Positions 34,801 to 47,031 of a stretch of 64,000 bases of DNA are shown piece after piece. The first letter of the stretch is position 1. Each line of letters starts with the position of its first letter. The translations under genes and the position numbers were made by a program. A model generated the notes under the pieces. The model saw only the letters and a program-made list of their open reading frames with translations. It was not told where the DNA came from and did not search any database. The stretch comes from Enoplosus armatus (lineage: Eukaryota; Chordata; Actinopteri; Centrarchiformes; Enoplosidae): assembly GCF_043641665.1 (NCBI RefSeq), contig NC_092183.1:15958501-16022500 (forward strand), in the 5' to 3' direction.

Positions 34801-35559
34801 GGGGAAAGATAATTAATTATCCTCTTATCTCCGTCTCTCTCATCCCTCTTTAGTCGGCTCTTCAGGCCCAGAAGGAGTGAACACAAAGCCAAGAAACGAA
34901 AGAAGTTGTCGTGAGATAACGGACCATAACCATTTCTCATCTACTGTATAGTACAGCAAAGATATCACACACTCATTCCTGCTTAACCCAAAACACATAA
35001 CAAATCATTTTGATCTTATGGATCTTTTATGTTTATTAAAACTTTTCTTACAGTAAAATTGTTTATGTATTATATTACACATATAATTGATAGTACATCC
35101 CTCCAAATAGCTAATTGTGCCATATGTGCATGTGAAAGAAAAGATTGTAAACAAACTAAAACTGAAAAAAAAACATCTCATGCAGTAACTCACAAAATAT
35201 GTCTTTCATAATTCGAAGGTAACATTTTTAGTTTTGATCAGTCAATAATGGATAAATAAGGTTTAAAAGATCAAAAATGGCAGAATTGCAGAACTCACTT
35301 TTTTCAAATGTAAATCCAGGCTGAATTAGAATTCAAGACCACCATCCACACATGACTGGTCTATTTTAATATTCCTCAGTGTACTAAATAGACTGGACTG
35401 GCTTTTTTGTCATTCTAGGAGAGATTCAAGTATACAAAAGTTTATCACTTAATTAAAGCTGCTCTAATCTATATCTTAACATTAATAATAGATCAAATGG
35501 TCATGTTTAGTTTGAAAGGGGGTCGCCCATAGAGACGAACCCACAGAGAATTACCACCT
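31891..35559. other. Gene-free sequence
   Basis: No gene recognised. It contains an 11-bp tandem duplication (TGCCCTTACAT twice, 32250-32271) and a splice-flanked open segment at 32570-32670 discussed under findings. A stop-poor minus-strand stretch at 34505-34714 reads as a 69-codon frame without family resemblance. Confidence 0.5.
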
Positions 35560-35925
35560 AGCTCTTCAGTCCCCTTCAGCTCCACGCAGCTTTTTATTGT
35601 CCTTTAAGTCATTGTTTTGGTTTCACAGCCCTCAGCTTTACTGTTTTGATTCACTCTCACAGCTCTTATCAGTGCCATTTTCAGCCACAGCAGGCAGAAA
35701 CCTTGCTGGTGAACATAGTGGAGCATTTAGCAGCTAAAGAGCCATATATTTCTCTCAGGAGCTACTGGAGAGCAAAACAGATCTAACAGGTGAATATTGG
35801 ACTTACATTTGCCAAGTGGCCTGAAACACGACTCCGGATGAATGCTAATGTTGCTCAATGTGTAAAAAAGTTGCACCACCCCCAAGTGGCCAAAAATTAA
35901 TGAACATAAGTCTAAACACATTGCT
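35560..35925. repeat. Probable interspersed repeat, unclassified
   Basis: Phrases such as TCATTGTTTTGGTTTCACAG, TTTTCAGCCACAGCAGGCAG, GTGAATATTGGACTTACATT and GAATGCTAATGTTGCTC recall a dispersed fish repeat. There is no second copy in the window to align, so this rests on memory of the family. Confidence 0.35.
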
Positions 35926-38900
35926 TAAATAAATGTCTTTCCAGAGAATAAACACACATTTAAAAATCAGTGGAAAGGAGGAGCATTTTATCTGGGGACA
36001 GAAACATTCAGGGCCAGGAATAAAAACCTGGGCTTTCTTGCTGTGAGGTTACAAGGCTAACCCTCTTATTAAGTATATTTTACTGTGTGTTTGTTCCTAT
36101 TGTGCAACCTCAACACAATTTTCTTCCCTTTTCATTTACCAAATCAAGATAAAAGTGAAAGAATGCATGCTCTCATTCCTGAAATAATTACATACATAAT
36201 TACAACAACTTTTTCTTGCAACTAGTGGTAGGCTTCTTTTACTCTCTTCCCCTTCTCTTCAGTGCTTTGCTTTTGTAGAAAAGGAACAACTTGCAAGGCT
36301 ACTTACAGAAACATGTAAATGCCTAACAAACACATGAGATAAAAGGATCACAGAGCATCACTAACAAGCGACCTCACATCAAATGGCATTTCAGATATGG
36401 AGCCATCTGAAAAAGTCAGCTCGATATTCTTCCAGTGTGCTGCAGTAGCAAACATTAGGGGCTCTACATTTGTGATGGTCCAAGGTCAGGGCTTCTACTC
36501 TGGCAAGTGACATTTTCCTCTGGCACCATTTTGTTTTTGCCTGTTTAGTGTTTTGTTGACCTGCTGTGAACTTGACCTTAATGAGAGCAGAAGTGCAGCA
36601 GAGAATGTGTTAGTAGCATGCAAGTAGTGCCGAGCAGTTGTGGAGTCAGGAATAACTGGAATTTGTGCTCGCTCCACCCGCCTGCTCAGACCACATCAAA
36701 GGCGCGTTTCTTCAAAATCTCGCCCGCTGTTTTTAAAGACAAAGTATGTTGACTTATTTGACTTTGAAATAGTTCACTTGTTGAATGATATCACATTTCA
36801 TTCTAACTATACGCACATGTGGGTGCTACATTAATGACTGTCATCTCACACAGAGCTGTTAGTATGTGCCATGACACACACATATACGGAGAAGGAAACC
36901 ACTAGTTTGTGAAAATAAACCCCAGGTGTCTGGACAAGACTCCTCTTCTTCCACCCTCTGGGTAAAAATCAATGGTTCAGTCAATAATCTCTGAGTCTAT
37001 TCCTGAGATACATGCCTGTTTCCCACCTCCTACTACCAGCTGTAGGTAAGTTTAGGAGGAAGGAGATCAGGAGTCAAACTGACACATGGACTAACACGCC
37101 TGCGCTCCCCCAATAGCTGCAGCTACCTATGTAATTGCTTAGCTGTGATTGACAGGAGAAAGTTGCACCTTAAGCCTCAAACTTCTCCGTGCTGATTGGA
37201 TGGGTCTGCTACAATTTCACATTAGAAAGGATTTTAGAACAGGCTTGGGGCTCGAGCTCTGTCTGAGGTTAAGAAGACTTAAAATGTATTATTTATCTCT
37301 AAATGTTAATCTAAACTCACACCTGTGAACCTATTTACACCTCTTTACATACAAAAAGCACCTGCAGGCATATCACCAAGAACTATTAATGTTTCCTTCC
37401 ATTGCTCCTCAAAAACATGTTTATTAAATCTCCACTGAGGCCTCGTAATCACCTCTTTCTAGCCCTCATTTCCACAGTCAGCACTGTACAGGAGAGTTGA
37501 ATACTTTTTAAAGGAAGGTAAACGTCACCAAAGCATAATAACTTCTTTCCTGCTAGGGGCGTCAAATACCGTGGATTTAAGATTACTATGGAGATTTGCT
37601 GAATGGAAAAGTGACATTTTGTCCTGAGGTAGCACTGCAGGAATGGAAATGGACTATCCAAAATCAATGGGAGCATGCACAGTACATTTAATGCCAGTGT
37701 GCCCATTGTTTGTCTGTGTCTGTGAAACTGGAGGGATGAATGGATTCTGTTACAATAAAAATCCACTGTAAAACATAACCTGTTTTATTTTCAGGCCCCT
37801 TCAGAGTGTATAATGAATGTGTCAAATGAAACACTGACTCTTCAAATTGAGAACATGTAAATGTAAAACAAAGCTGACTGTAACATTGGTCAGTTTGACT
37901 AAACAGTTGTTAATTTAACTTAATACCTTAAGTTTACATATTTCTGCTTCTGTTGGCTTTCAACGTCAGTGGTTCGCATAACAGATTTGCAAATTAGTAT
38001 GAGATGCAGATTTCTTCCAGAGCCATGTGTAACACAAAGGTCTATTCTGCCCTGGGGATCTTAGAAAACAGGCATTTACCTTCATGGATCACACTACATT
38101 ATGCTAAACTGCACCAAAACATAACATAAAACATCTAAATCCATCACGACTGCCAACAGATTTCCCTGGAATTCACACTGCTAATGGTGCTACATCAGAA
38201 TATGGTAATTCAGGAAAGAGGAGATGGAGGCCACTTTCTTCTCCTTTTTCATTAGGAATGTAATTAATGCCAGTGCAGATGGATCGGCTGATTAAATGAT
38301 GGTATAGTGCTGGATTTCAGCAGCAGAATGTACAGCCTGTTTTATGGGAAAAGCTGACGTGAATATTTCCTCTTGAAACAAATGAGTGCTTGCTGTAAAA
38401 TGGGATATTCATTTGAACATTTATTATGTTGAGGTTTTAATATGGAATTAACCCTTTTGTAAAAGCCAGTGACTTACTGGTGGCGGTGAAAAAAATGTAT
38501 TATGAAATAAATATTAGGCTTTTATAAATAATTGTACTATTTGGAAATCAGCTAAAGGGATTGCATCCATTGCGCTGCAGTTTCAATACTTTATAGTTTC
38601 TACAATTCTAGATTAGGCTTAATTAATAAAGGTTGCAGATGTTTGTCATTACACCAAACTAAATACGACAAATATTAATTTTAGCATGCACTAAAGAGCA
38701 CATGGGAATGTCAACAGCAAACTGATTTAAATCTCCAGTGGTGTGCGACTGACAAAGGTAAGTAGATTTAGTGATCGTTAAGCATGTTAATTAACATTCA
38801 TTCAAAAAAGAGAGACATGAGCCTTTTCAACAACTGCAACACAAGTGCCATTAAAGTTTACAACCTTCATTTTGGTCGCTGTACAAGGTGCATCTGAAAA

Positions 38901-39119
38901 AATGAGGCAAGGACATTCAGCTGTTTGAATGGTTGTATTTATTTTATGTTTTTCTATTTATTCCTTCATGTTGTATTCATGATGATATGAAATGAATATT
39001 TCAGATTGATTGAAGTCTGTCTGTTTGTGCTATAGCTCGGAAATGTCAGTTTAGCTCATGTATGAATGCAATGCTATTTTGCAACTCCAACTCTCAAATG
39101 TCGAATGTATTTTCCATAT

Positions 39120-39120
<1 letters not shown>
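35926..39120. other. Gene-free sequence
   Basis: No gene or recognised transposon. The block 38200-38660 is free of repeats, AT-rich and has TTAATTAATAAAGG-like and TAATTAATGCC sites; it resembles conserved non-coding DNA by texture only. Confidence 0.5.
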
Positions 39121-39167
<47 letters not shown>

Positions 39168-39168
39168 A
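39121..39168. repeat. (AT)n microsatellite
   Basis: Core of about 18 TA units (39127-39162) flanked by symmetric TATAATATA interruptions on both sides, giving a self-complementary block. Confidence 0.95.
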
Positions 39169-41384
39169 CCCCACCACAAACCTGTGAGAAAACCATGTGT
39201 TAATGTTTTGCTAAACATTCCAATATCCCATTAATTAGTAACTAATGTGCCGTAACCATGTACACAAACCTTGCTCAAGTTAATGATATTGTCAGGTTGC
39301 TTGTAGACAAGACCTGCAAACTAATCTTGTTAGAACCTTCTAACCATAAGGCATCATCATCAGTTGACCATTTTTTTCTATCACTATTGTTTCTATGGCA
39401 ACAGGCATTTGATACCGTACCCAAAGGACTCGGAGTTGGGTTGCTTGAGCTAATTGGCTTCAAAAATCAACCGGCCTAAAAAGCAGTCATGCTGTGAGCA
39501 GCGTGATGTGATGCAAGAGTCACATGGCAGGTGACATTTACTTGCCTTGTCTTGTTTGTACCACTGCCCTATCTGACCGCGCATCACAAACATGTTTCTG
39601 TACAGCATACATGTCAGTTGCGCAGTTTGACATCATACCATTAAAGATGGAGTCATGTGAACGTGGGAGGAGGGGAGAGAAAAACAAAGGCAGACAGGAG
39701 TAAAAACAAACACAAATTGCTTTTGCAGAATACAAACATCTTTTATGCAGTTTGTTGGTGAAAACAATAAAGATGATGGCAGAAAAACATAGTGCCTGTG
39801 GTATTAATTATCCTACTGTGTTTAAAGTGCTTTAATGTGGGTATCTGTGTTTGTGTGCATCTTTTTCAAACAATCAGAAACAACGTGAAAGTTAATGAAC
39901 TCTTTTTCCCACCGTGATTGGTTTCACCTTAATTGTTTGACAAACACACTCACAAATCTGGAAGAGAGGGATTTTAATTCACATGCCACACTGCCAGCAT
40001 TCATACCCTAAATTTAGGCCAATGTGTGATACAACACAGAGTAAAACAGTTTTAGCAGGTTATAATTGACTGAGACATCAGCATCATTGTTGCACTGGAA
40101 GATTTCAGAGCAGTTTAAAACATGTTGCATTATATTAAATTGACCTGAGTGGATCTGGTAGCATTTCTGACAAATTGGCCTCACATCACAACCATTCTTT
40201 TTATAGAGTGAGGAGCGAGACAAATTAAATGAAGGGCAGCTCCTCTTTTGCAAGCACAATGTTCATTTAGATTTTTACTGCACTATAAGAACACCATCAA
40301 TAATCCTTGTCATCTGCCTGTTCACAGCAGTGGGGATGGCACCAGGGCTGCTCTGCTGAGCTTTGTTGGATATACATCTCCACATGTGGTATGTCTGTTT
40401 GACATGTTATTCCTAGAAATGCTGTCCTGTTTTAAGAAAAGGGATTGCATGCTATGCAGGGAGTCTCTCTGCCAATGCTTCACCTGCCATCTGACAGGAC
40501 CTGTAGAACATTATTGGAGAAACGAGAAAAGGAAAAGCCACTGTAGGTTAAACTGCACGGTTTTCATGCTGGATGAAGAGGCTGACTGGTCAGATGAAAG
40601 CGCAATACTTGAATGTTGTGGTACACAGAGTGATGCTGGATGTCCTCTTCTAAACAAAGTCTTATTCTTAGTTACATGTGGTATTGACATGTTGAGTTAA
40701 ATGTTTCTCACAACTGAAAAATATATTTTCTCTTGTTAAGGTCACCAGACTAGCTAAGACTTACAGGCAAACAGTAGTTTTTCTTGGTGACTTCATTGAT
40801 TGCAGTAATGTACCTGAGTGGATTACTATTATGTATCTTGTTTAAGAGCAAATGCAAGCAATTGCTGCAGTGATTGCAAATGGCACTTCGGTGTACTTCA
40901 CTAATTCACTCTCAGGTTTTCTGTCAAGACGTGACCCTTTTCATCGCCTGTTTTCAAGTAACAATCCTCTTTATTCACAGAAGAGCGCCAGCGTTTCAAC
41001 AGTATGTTGAGACATTTGGCGCACTGAGTCAAAACCTGCCATTGCCTGCACTGCTCATGAGTAAGTCACTATAACTGCCAAGTGACTCACCACCAAGATG
41101 TCAGAGAAACAGGACTAATGATCCACATCCCATAGCAAAGCTTGGATACGTGGACATGTGCATATGAAGCTCCCTGGAAAAGAGGAATATTCCTTCTCTG
41201 TGCTGCGATAGAGGGTTATGTTGCCAGAGATGTCACAACAGCAGCAAACTTTATTGAAATACAGTTATTTGTGTGTGTAGAGATACAGCATGTATCATTT
41301 TCAGAATGTGTGTGAGCTCACGTGGCACAAAGTCATTATAGCAAGTGGGGTGAAAAGAGAGCAGTCATCATCTTGTCTCAGCAT
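39169..41384. other. Gene-free sequence
   Basis: No recognised gene. A 150-codon open frame (40248-40700) starts at TTG, has no family resemblance and is about the longest expected by chance here. The splice-flanked segment 40981-41060 is listed separately. Confidence 0.5.
40981..41060 (+). other. Candidate 80-nt internal exon
   Basis: TCCTCTTTATTCACAG|A precedes and CTCATGA|GTAAGTCAC follows, both near consensus. Of the three frames only one is open; it encodes RAPAFQQYVETFGALSQNLP then LPALLM, entering after one base and leaving with one base. The single open frame and the GTAAGT donor make it better than most, but 26 codons open by chance is not rare. No family recognised. Confidence 0.2.
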
Positions 41385-41446
41385 GAAGTCCTTTTCAGAT
41401 GAATAAAATTCTACCTATCTATCTATCTGTCTGTCTATCTATCTTA
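41385..41446 (+). mobile_element. Probable LINE 3' tail with (ATCT)n
   Basis: TTTCAGATGAATAAAATTCT followed by ACCTATCTATCTATCTGTCT is the usual fish LINE ending (AATAAA-TTCTA then TCTA-type microsatellite). The body upstream is not recognisable, so it is heavily 5' truncated. Confidence 0.5.
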
Positions 41447-42755
41447 CAGATTATCATGGTATTTTGTACAGGATCAAACTAATGCCTTTGTCCCACAGCA
41501 GCTATTGTGGAAAATTTTTGAGGTCCAAAACACATACAGTGTTCATAGTCACATAATTTTCCTCTTCCAATCACTAATGTATCAGTACTTTTTCAATTTT
41601 AAGTCTGTAATTCCTCTTTTTGCAATTGTACTGCAAAATTATGATAGTTATAATGATAATAAATATTATCATTATCTTATCCTTGTTTCAAGTTTCTAGT
41701 GTTCCCTAGTGTTACATCCTTCACACACACATTGCTCACAGTATGGTGCTGATTGACTATTCAGAAAGGCTCTGACTGAGAGGCTTTGTTAAAGTTGGCA
41801 CTCCTCCACCTCCACACGGGAGCTTGATGACTTTGACACCTCTTTTATGTCAAAAATGTAATGATTAAATGGGCGACAAGCCCATAACTATGGTCGTAGC
41901 GACACCTTAACATGGCAGGTGCTCTTACTTACAGGTGAAGGCGAGAGAACATGTGAGATCACCCATGTGAGATCACAATAACTCACACCTACTGTAGATG
42001 CATGCAAACATTTAAAACCACAAACACACACACACACAACCAAACATTTCACCCGCCACATAGGTGTGCTCACAACATGGAACTGTGAGCACCAGAGCAT
42101 GATAGTCTGGCACCAAAATAGACTCTTCGTAATTACAGAGCAGTGTTAGCATTCAGAGTGTCACCCTATCAGAGGGAGGAAACTCTCAGCACTTCAGCCA
42201 GGGAGGGAGAGCAGCAGAGCATCTCACTATCTAAGTGAATAAAAAGGAGATGTACCTCGTACCACTGTGGCATCCATATGAGAGAGATACTCCCATCAAG
42301 TATCAGTACCATCATGGTTCTCTGTCCCCGAAAACTCAGTTCCAGTGGTAACCAGGACAAGCAAACCTAGGTGAGGATAATGCAGAGGGGAACTCCTCGG
42401 GATGCCCCGGGAAGAACTGGACAGGAACTGGATGGATGGACAGATTTACTATAATGAAATGAGCTTGGCTGAAAAGTAAAGTAGCCAAGATTAAGTTTTG
42501 GTTATGCATCTGAAGGTATACTTTTTTTACTATAATGATCAAACTAATTAAAGCCTACACAGGTGTTTTCACTTATGTTGCCTAATTTATGGCACAGTAC
42601 GTGCAACATCGTGAACGTTGAATGAACCATGTCCAGTTACCTGCACCTTGATACCTTGATATTGTACAAACATAGCTATGCCCCACTTCTCATCCATATC
42701 TATATGCAACTCACCAGGAAGCAACTTGAGATATGAGCAACCTATGATCTCTAAC
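41447..42755. other. Gene-free sequence
   Basis: No gene recognised. It includes a 14-bp unit duplicated in tandem (ATGTGAGATCAC at 41951 and 41965) and a short CA repeat. Confidence 0.55.
42022..42039 (+). repeat. (CA)n microsatellite
   Basis: Eight to nine CA units. Confidence 0.85.
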
Positions 42756-42874
42756 ATTAGCCTTGTTTATATTTGTGTATGCGGTCTTCCCTACTTTCCT
42801 ACTTTTTACTGCAACTGCTGCACAACAATTTCCTTTGGGATAAATAAAGTTCTATCTTATCTTATCTTATCTTA
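42756..42874 (+). mobile_element. LINE 3' end with (ATCTT)n
   Basis: CTACTTTTTACTGCAACTGC, ACAACAATTTCCTTTGGGAT, AAATAAAGTTCTATCTTATC and repeated ATCTT units form a typical fish LINE 3' end (TTTTTACTGCA...TTTCC...GGGATAAATAAAGTTCTATCT). Only the last 120 bases are clear. Confidence 0.65.
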
Positions 42875-44336
42875 GACCTCAGCGACTGTGTAGGCGTGTA
42901 CAACTGAGCTTGACTGACATCTCACTCTTCTATAGGTTTTATTGTACCTGTTAGGGCACAACAATTGTCAAAATTCCTATTAGGACATTGAGTTTGGTGA
43001 CATCATGTTATTTCCAGCATAGCAAACTGATCTCAATTTTCAAGAAATCCACCACACTGATATGCTAATCTTTAAATGCTACACACAAGACACACAATTC
43101 AATCTCACCACACACAAATTCCAACTTGCTGAATGTCTATCACCTCTCATAGCTTACCTGAAGCGCTGGGGTTCAATCAAGTTTCATTTAATCTAATCTA
43201 CCAATGTTTTATTTAAATTGTATTATTAGTCTTTGATAGTCTTTGAGTAAAAAATCTACATATGGATGATGGTTTCATCCAGTTCTTCCAAACTGAAAAT
43301 GGCATGTGATTAAAAGAGCATTGACCAGGCTCTTTAAGCAATCTTTGGCTTTGAGTTGTTCTTTAAGGTCACACAAAGAGTCCTGGATAATAGTTTTAAG
43401 TCCCAAGGAGACCAAGGTAAATCAACCTTGTAATGTGAAAGGAAAGTACAGAAATCAAGAATAAAATGGAGGGCAGAGTCACTTTGACCTCAGGTCTACT
43501 GGGGCACTCGCCACTGGTTCTCTGTCAACACATCTGCTGGGCGAACCAGTGCATGTGACAGTGGTGATTACAGTAAGAGTCCCCCAGATGTTGTATGAAG
43601 GTTCTCTGATGAATCATTGATGGAAAGACTAGGCAGGCTGATATTAATTCAAAAAGAAGCTGAACTTCCCATGAACCGGGCAGATTCCATTTCGCTCAGA
43701 CAGATACACGAGAGACTTAAGTCAATCGACAGGTGAAAGGGGAGAATTTGTGCCTCAGGCATATTGCTGATATGGTGTGACACAAACAGTGTTGATGCGC
43801 ACAGTACGCCGCTAGTTTTTAATACATTTCGCTTGACAAAGATAGAACAACATGCAAAGAGACGGCGTCTGTCACAGGTTTGTCTCACTGGACCAGAAAT
43901 ATAAAGAGACCCATCCGACTCATGTCCCTGCAGGCTCACCTTGATCTTCCTCCTCAGTTTGGTAACCAGTAGGGTATGACACCATCTTTACATTTTGACA
44001 ACTGCATTGTCTGAAATCAAATGGGAAATTGAAAATGAACATTTTGTTCTACATCTGAGTGGCTCTACAAGCATCTCATGTTTAGTGAAGCGTCTGTCTG
44101 TCACATTCGAACTATGGAGAGGAGACAGGAAATCTGTTTTTTTACAATACCATACAGGCCATAACTTGTCACTGGTCCTGTCAATAAAACACTTACATGA
44201 AAAGGCGGTGTTCCACTTCATTCTAAACTAAATCTACCTTTTCTTTTTCAAAATTTTGTTCTTGCTCTCAAGTGGAAAAACATCAGTTGTGATGAAACCA
44301 ATTCCACTAACTGCATGTTTTTCTTTCCACTTTTAG

Positions 44337-44504
44337 AAAAGTTATTTTCACCTTCATTGTGGCCTAGAGAGACTATTGGCTCTGGCATAATGACTAAAAC
44401 AGTAAAAAACCATTGAGAAAATGGAGGCACCCGAGAGGACGAGCATGTCACTTCAGCAAGAGGTTTGCACACCTATTACAAGCTTCACTGTATCCCCACA
44501 GCAG
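44337..44504 (+). other. Candidate exon with start codon
   Basis: TTTTTCTTTCCACTTTTAG|A is a strong 3' splice site. In the 168 nt that follow, GAGAAAATGG at 44415-44424 offers a start codon and 28 codons, MEAPERTSMSLQQEVCTPIT then SFTVSPQQ, up to CAG|GTAACA. It could be a 5'UTR-plus-start exon. No downstream partner with matching phase or any family is recognised. Confidence 0.12.
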
Positions 44505-45071
44505 GTAACATATACCTGCTATTTCACTGGAATACTGGAGGACATGGTGATTAAAGTCCAACCCCGTCTGCCCTCAATGCTTTATGGCTCTTTGAAAATA
44601 GAGACACATAGATGGCAGCTATGATGTCCAGTCTTTAAAAATGCCATTTTCTTGTTCTACCACTTGGCTGGCCTGCCTGGGTGACTCATCCTCGCCTAAA
44701 GACCCATTTCCCGTCATTAATCTGGAGGAAAAGGTGATTACGAAGAGACTCTGCATATGAAGATTACGTCCTCCTGTTTCCCAAATGCCACAGGGTAATA
44801 AGAACTGACAATCATTCATTCCTCTGATTCTTTGTTGCAAAAAAAGGCAACTAACATGTTAATGAAGCGCCAAGAGACACTAAGGATTTTTCAAACGCTG
44901 TTGATTTGCCTCTCTGGGCATCCTGACACTCTATGGATGTTCAATTTATACAGACTGCAGATTTGTTGCTAAATGATGACTGGTTTCAGATAATGCCATG
45001 ATGATAAGAGAAAGTACACCATACATTTTCTTCATTTTTTTTTATCTTATATAACAGTTGATAAAGAGTAT

Positions 45072-45074
<3 letters not shown>

Positions 45075-45106
<32 letters not shown>
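45075..45106 (+). repeat. (CA)n microsatellite
   Basis: Sixteen uninterrupted CA units. Confidence 0.95.
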
Positions 45107-45109
<3 letters not shown>

Positions 45110-46748
45110 GGACAGAATTCTGCTCGAAAATATAATCATAACGTCTGTAATTATACTGTGATGTGCAGCATCTCTATTGTGTCTTTTACATGTAGCCATT
45201 GTGTTATAGATACTTCAAACAATAGTTCTTGGCATGTACTGTCTGATGCATCAACTTATCCTTTCATAGTTTGAGGATATTTATGATATTTCCTCTTTAA
45301 ACTGGAAGTGATTACAATGAAATCAAAATTTGAATTTGAAAATTGAATTGACAGTCAGATACAATATAAAAAGTAACTGCAGCAGTATTACAGCATGATT
45401 GCACATGATGGACATGCAGAGGTTGCCTATGAAGGAAACATATTTTTCTACCTAGAGGTTTTTCTCTTTTCTGAGGTAGTTTCTGAAATAAAATCACAGT
45501 GATCAGTGTTTGTGATATAAAGGAAATGTATATACAATTCACTATTATCGACTATTGTAGAAATCCACGTAATGGAAAGGATTCTATGAAATTGCTGATA
45601 GAAGCAGAAAAGGAAGACAGGTTATCACAATTTCAATGTTTTCACTTTAAATATTCAACAAGCAACAAAGAATCTTTCAAGAAAGCATCTTGAAAGATAA
45701 TCTTTTTTTTTTTTCTCTGTAATTGATTATATACTTTCAAGTGTGTAACATTAAATGAGCACTCTTCATCTACTCAGAGTTTAAGCCTATACATATTTGT
45801 CTTGAGCTTAATTATTTAAACTGCTGTTTTCAAATGATTTGTCCTACAGAAATAACTTCAAACATCGAACACAACAGTTATCAAATTGAAGATTTGGCTT
45901 AAAATGTCTTGAGAGATGTGTTCAGGAGCACTTGCCTCAACAGTGAAGGAATTATCATTGTTATTTTCTACCTTCAAAATCAATCTGGTTCCAAGCAATT
46001 GGATTGCACAGTTAAGGTATAGTGTGTCGTCTAACTGCCAACTGTAAATTAGGGGGGTGAAGAAAAACTGCTCTATTTTCTAATAGGAATTTTTCACAGT
46101 GCCTGGAATAAGGGGATCTATTTCTCAAGGGACTGATTTTTCACTTTGAATTACTCCTCCGGTCCATTCATCTCCTGGCCAATAAAGTCTAAGATTCTGC
46201 CCACGCCTTGTCATTTTAGAGATTTGGTGTCAGCCCTGATGAATGACATTTCATCTCTCTGTTAACATGTTTCTAATGCCTGCAGCAGACTAAAGCTAAA
46301 GGCCCAGGAAGACCAAAAGTCCTGGAGAATTAAAAGGAAATAATAAGGGAAAGCGTGAAGTCAAATTAGCAGGAACAGAAGAGTAGCACCGACCAATACA
46401 TCTGTTTGATTGTCTCAACTCCTGGGCAGAACCTGCATTAGAATATTTCAAATATTGTTATTCCTCTTCGCAGAGTAACACAATCTCATGTGTTTTGGAG
46501 CAAATGGAAGAATTTGCTGACATAAGCGAATTCAAACTGCATTAAAGGTGTTGATTTGTGACTATAGTAAGAAATCATAATGAAAGTCTGCCATAAATAT
46601 CAGCATAAACCACAGGGCATTTTCTAGATAACTACTCAGGTCATCACCTACAGAAAACAATAGCTGAGAGCAGTCTTGTATAGAAAAGTATATCCATAAA
46701 TGTCTTCAATATTTCATACAGTAAATAAAAGTGTTTTTGTTGTGCCAG

Positions 46749-47031
46749 GAGCACCTGTGTGGGAATGTGGACCGTCTACCTCCGTGGTCAGTTTCTATCT
46801 GCTCTGCTACACCTCTCTTACCCAATGGACCAGCAGCAACCCAACAGCACCAAACCCCTGAAGCTACCAGAGTCTCCTCGTCGAGGAACAGGATTGCATG
46901 TTTTTCTGTTTGTTTTTGTTGTTTTCCCAAAGATGTTGGTTTCAGCAGGTGAAACCGACCAAATAGACCTGGAGGCCAAAAAAGACAGCACCTTGGCCAG
47001 CAAAGTTCTGGTTTTGAGTTTCATTTTGTAG
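46749..47031 (+). other. Candidate terminal exon with hydrophobic segment
   Basis: GTTTTTGTTGTGCCAG|G gives an acceptor. The frame beginning one base later is open for 93 codons to TAG at 47029-47031. It has a sequon (NST) near residue 32, an RR pair, then LHVFLFVFVVFPKMLV, a hydrophobic run long enough for a membrane segment, and a C-terminal LASKVLVLSFIL. ATTAAA at 47100-47105 could be a polyadenylation signal. Two other plus-strand frames and two minus-strand frames are also long here, so the patch is simply stop-poor and the protein may be an illusion. No family recognised. Confidence 0.15.

Larger units (their letters stand above)
42875..46748. other. Gene-free sequence
   Basis: No gene recognised. 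It holds a CA microsatellite and a candidate exon (44337-44504). The stretch 46080-46350 is repeat-free, mixed-composition sequence that could be conserved non-coding DNA; this is inference. Confidence 0.5.

Noticed and set aside
37792..37860. Splice acceptor TTTTATTTTCAG followed by a 21-codon open tail
   Set aside because: Too short to distinguish from chance, and the only donor available is weak.
40248..40700. 150-codon open frame
   Set aside because: It starts at TTG, resembles no family, and a rough estimate with about 6% stop codons over six frames of 64 kb expects about one run of this length by chance.
46743..46780. HLCG motif reminiscent of an insulin B chain
   Set aside because: Only four residues match; the cysteine spacing and the rest of the B and A chains are absent.
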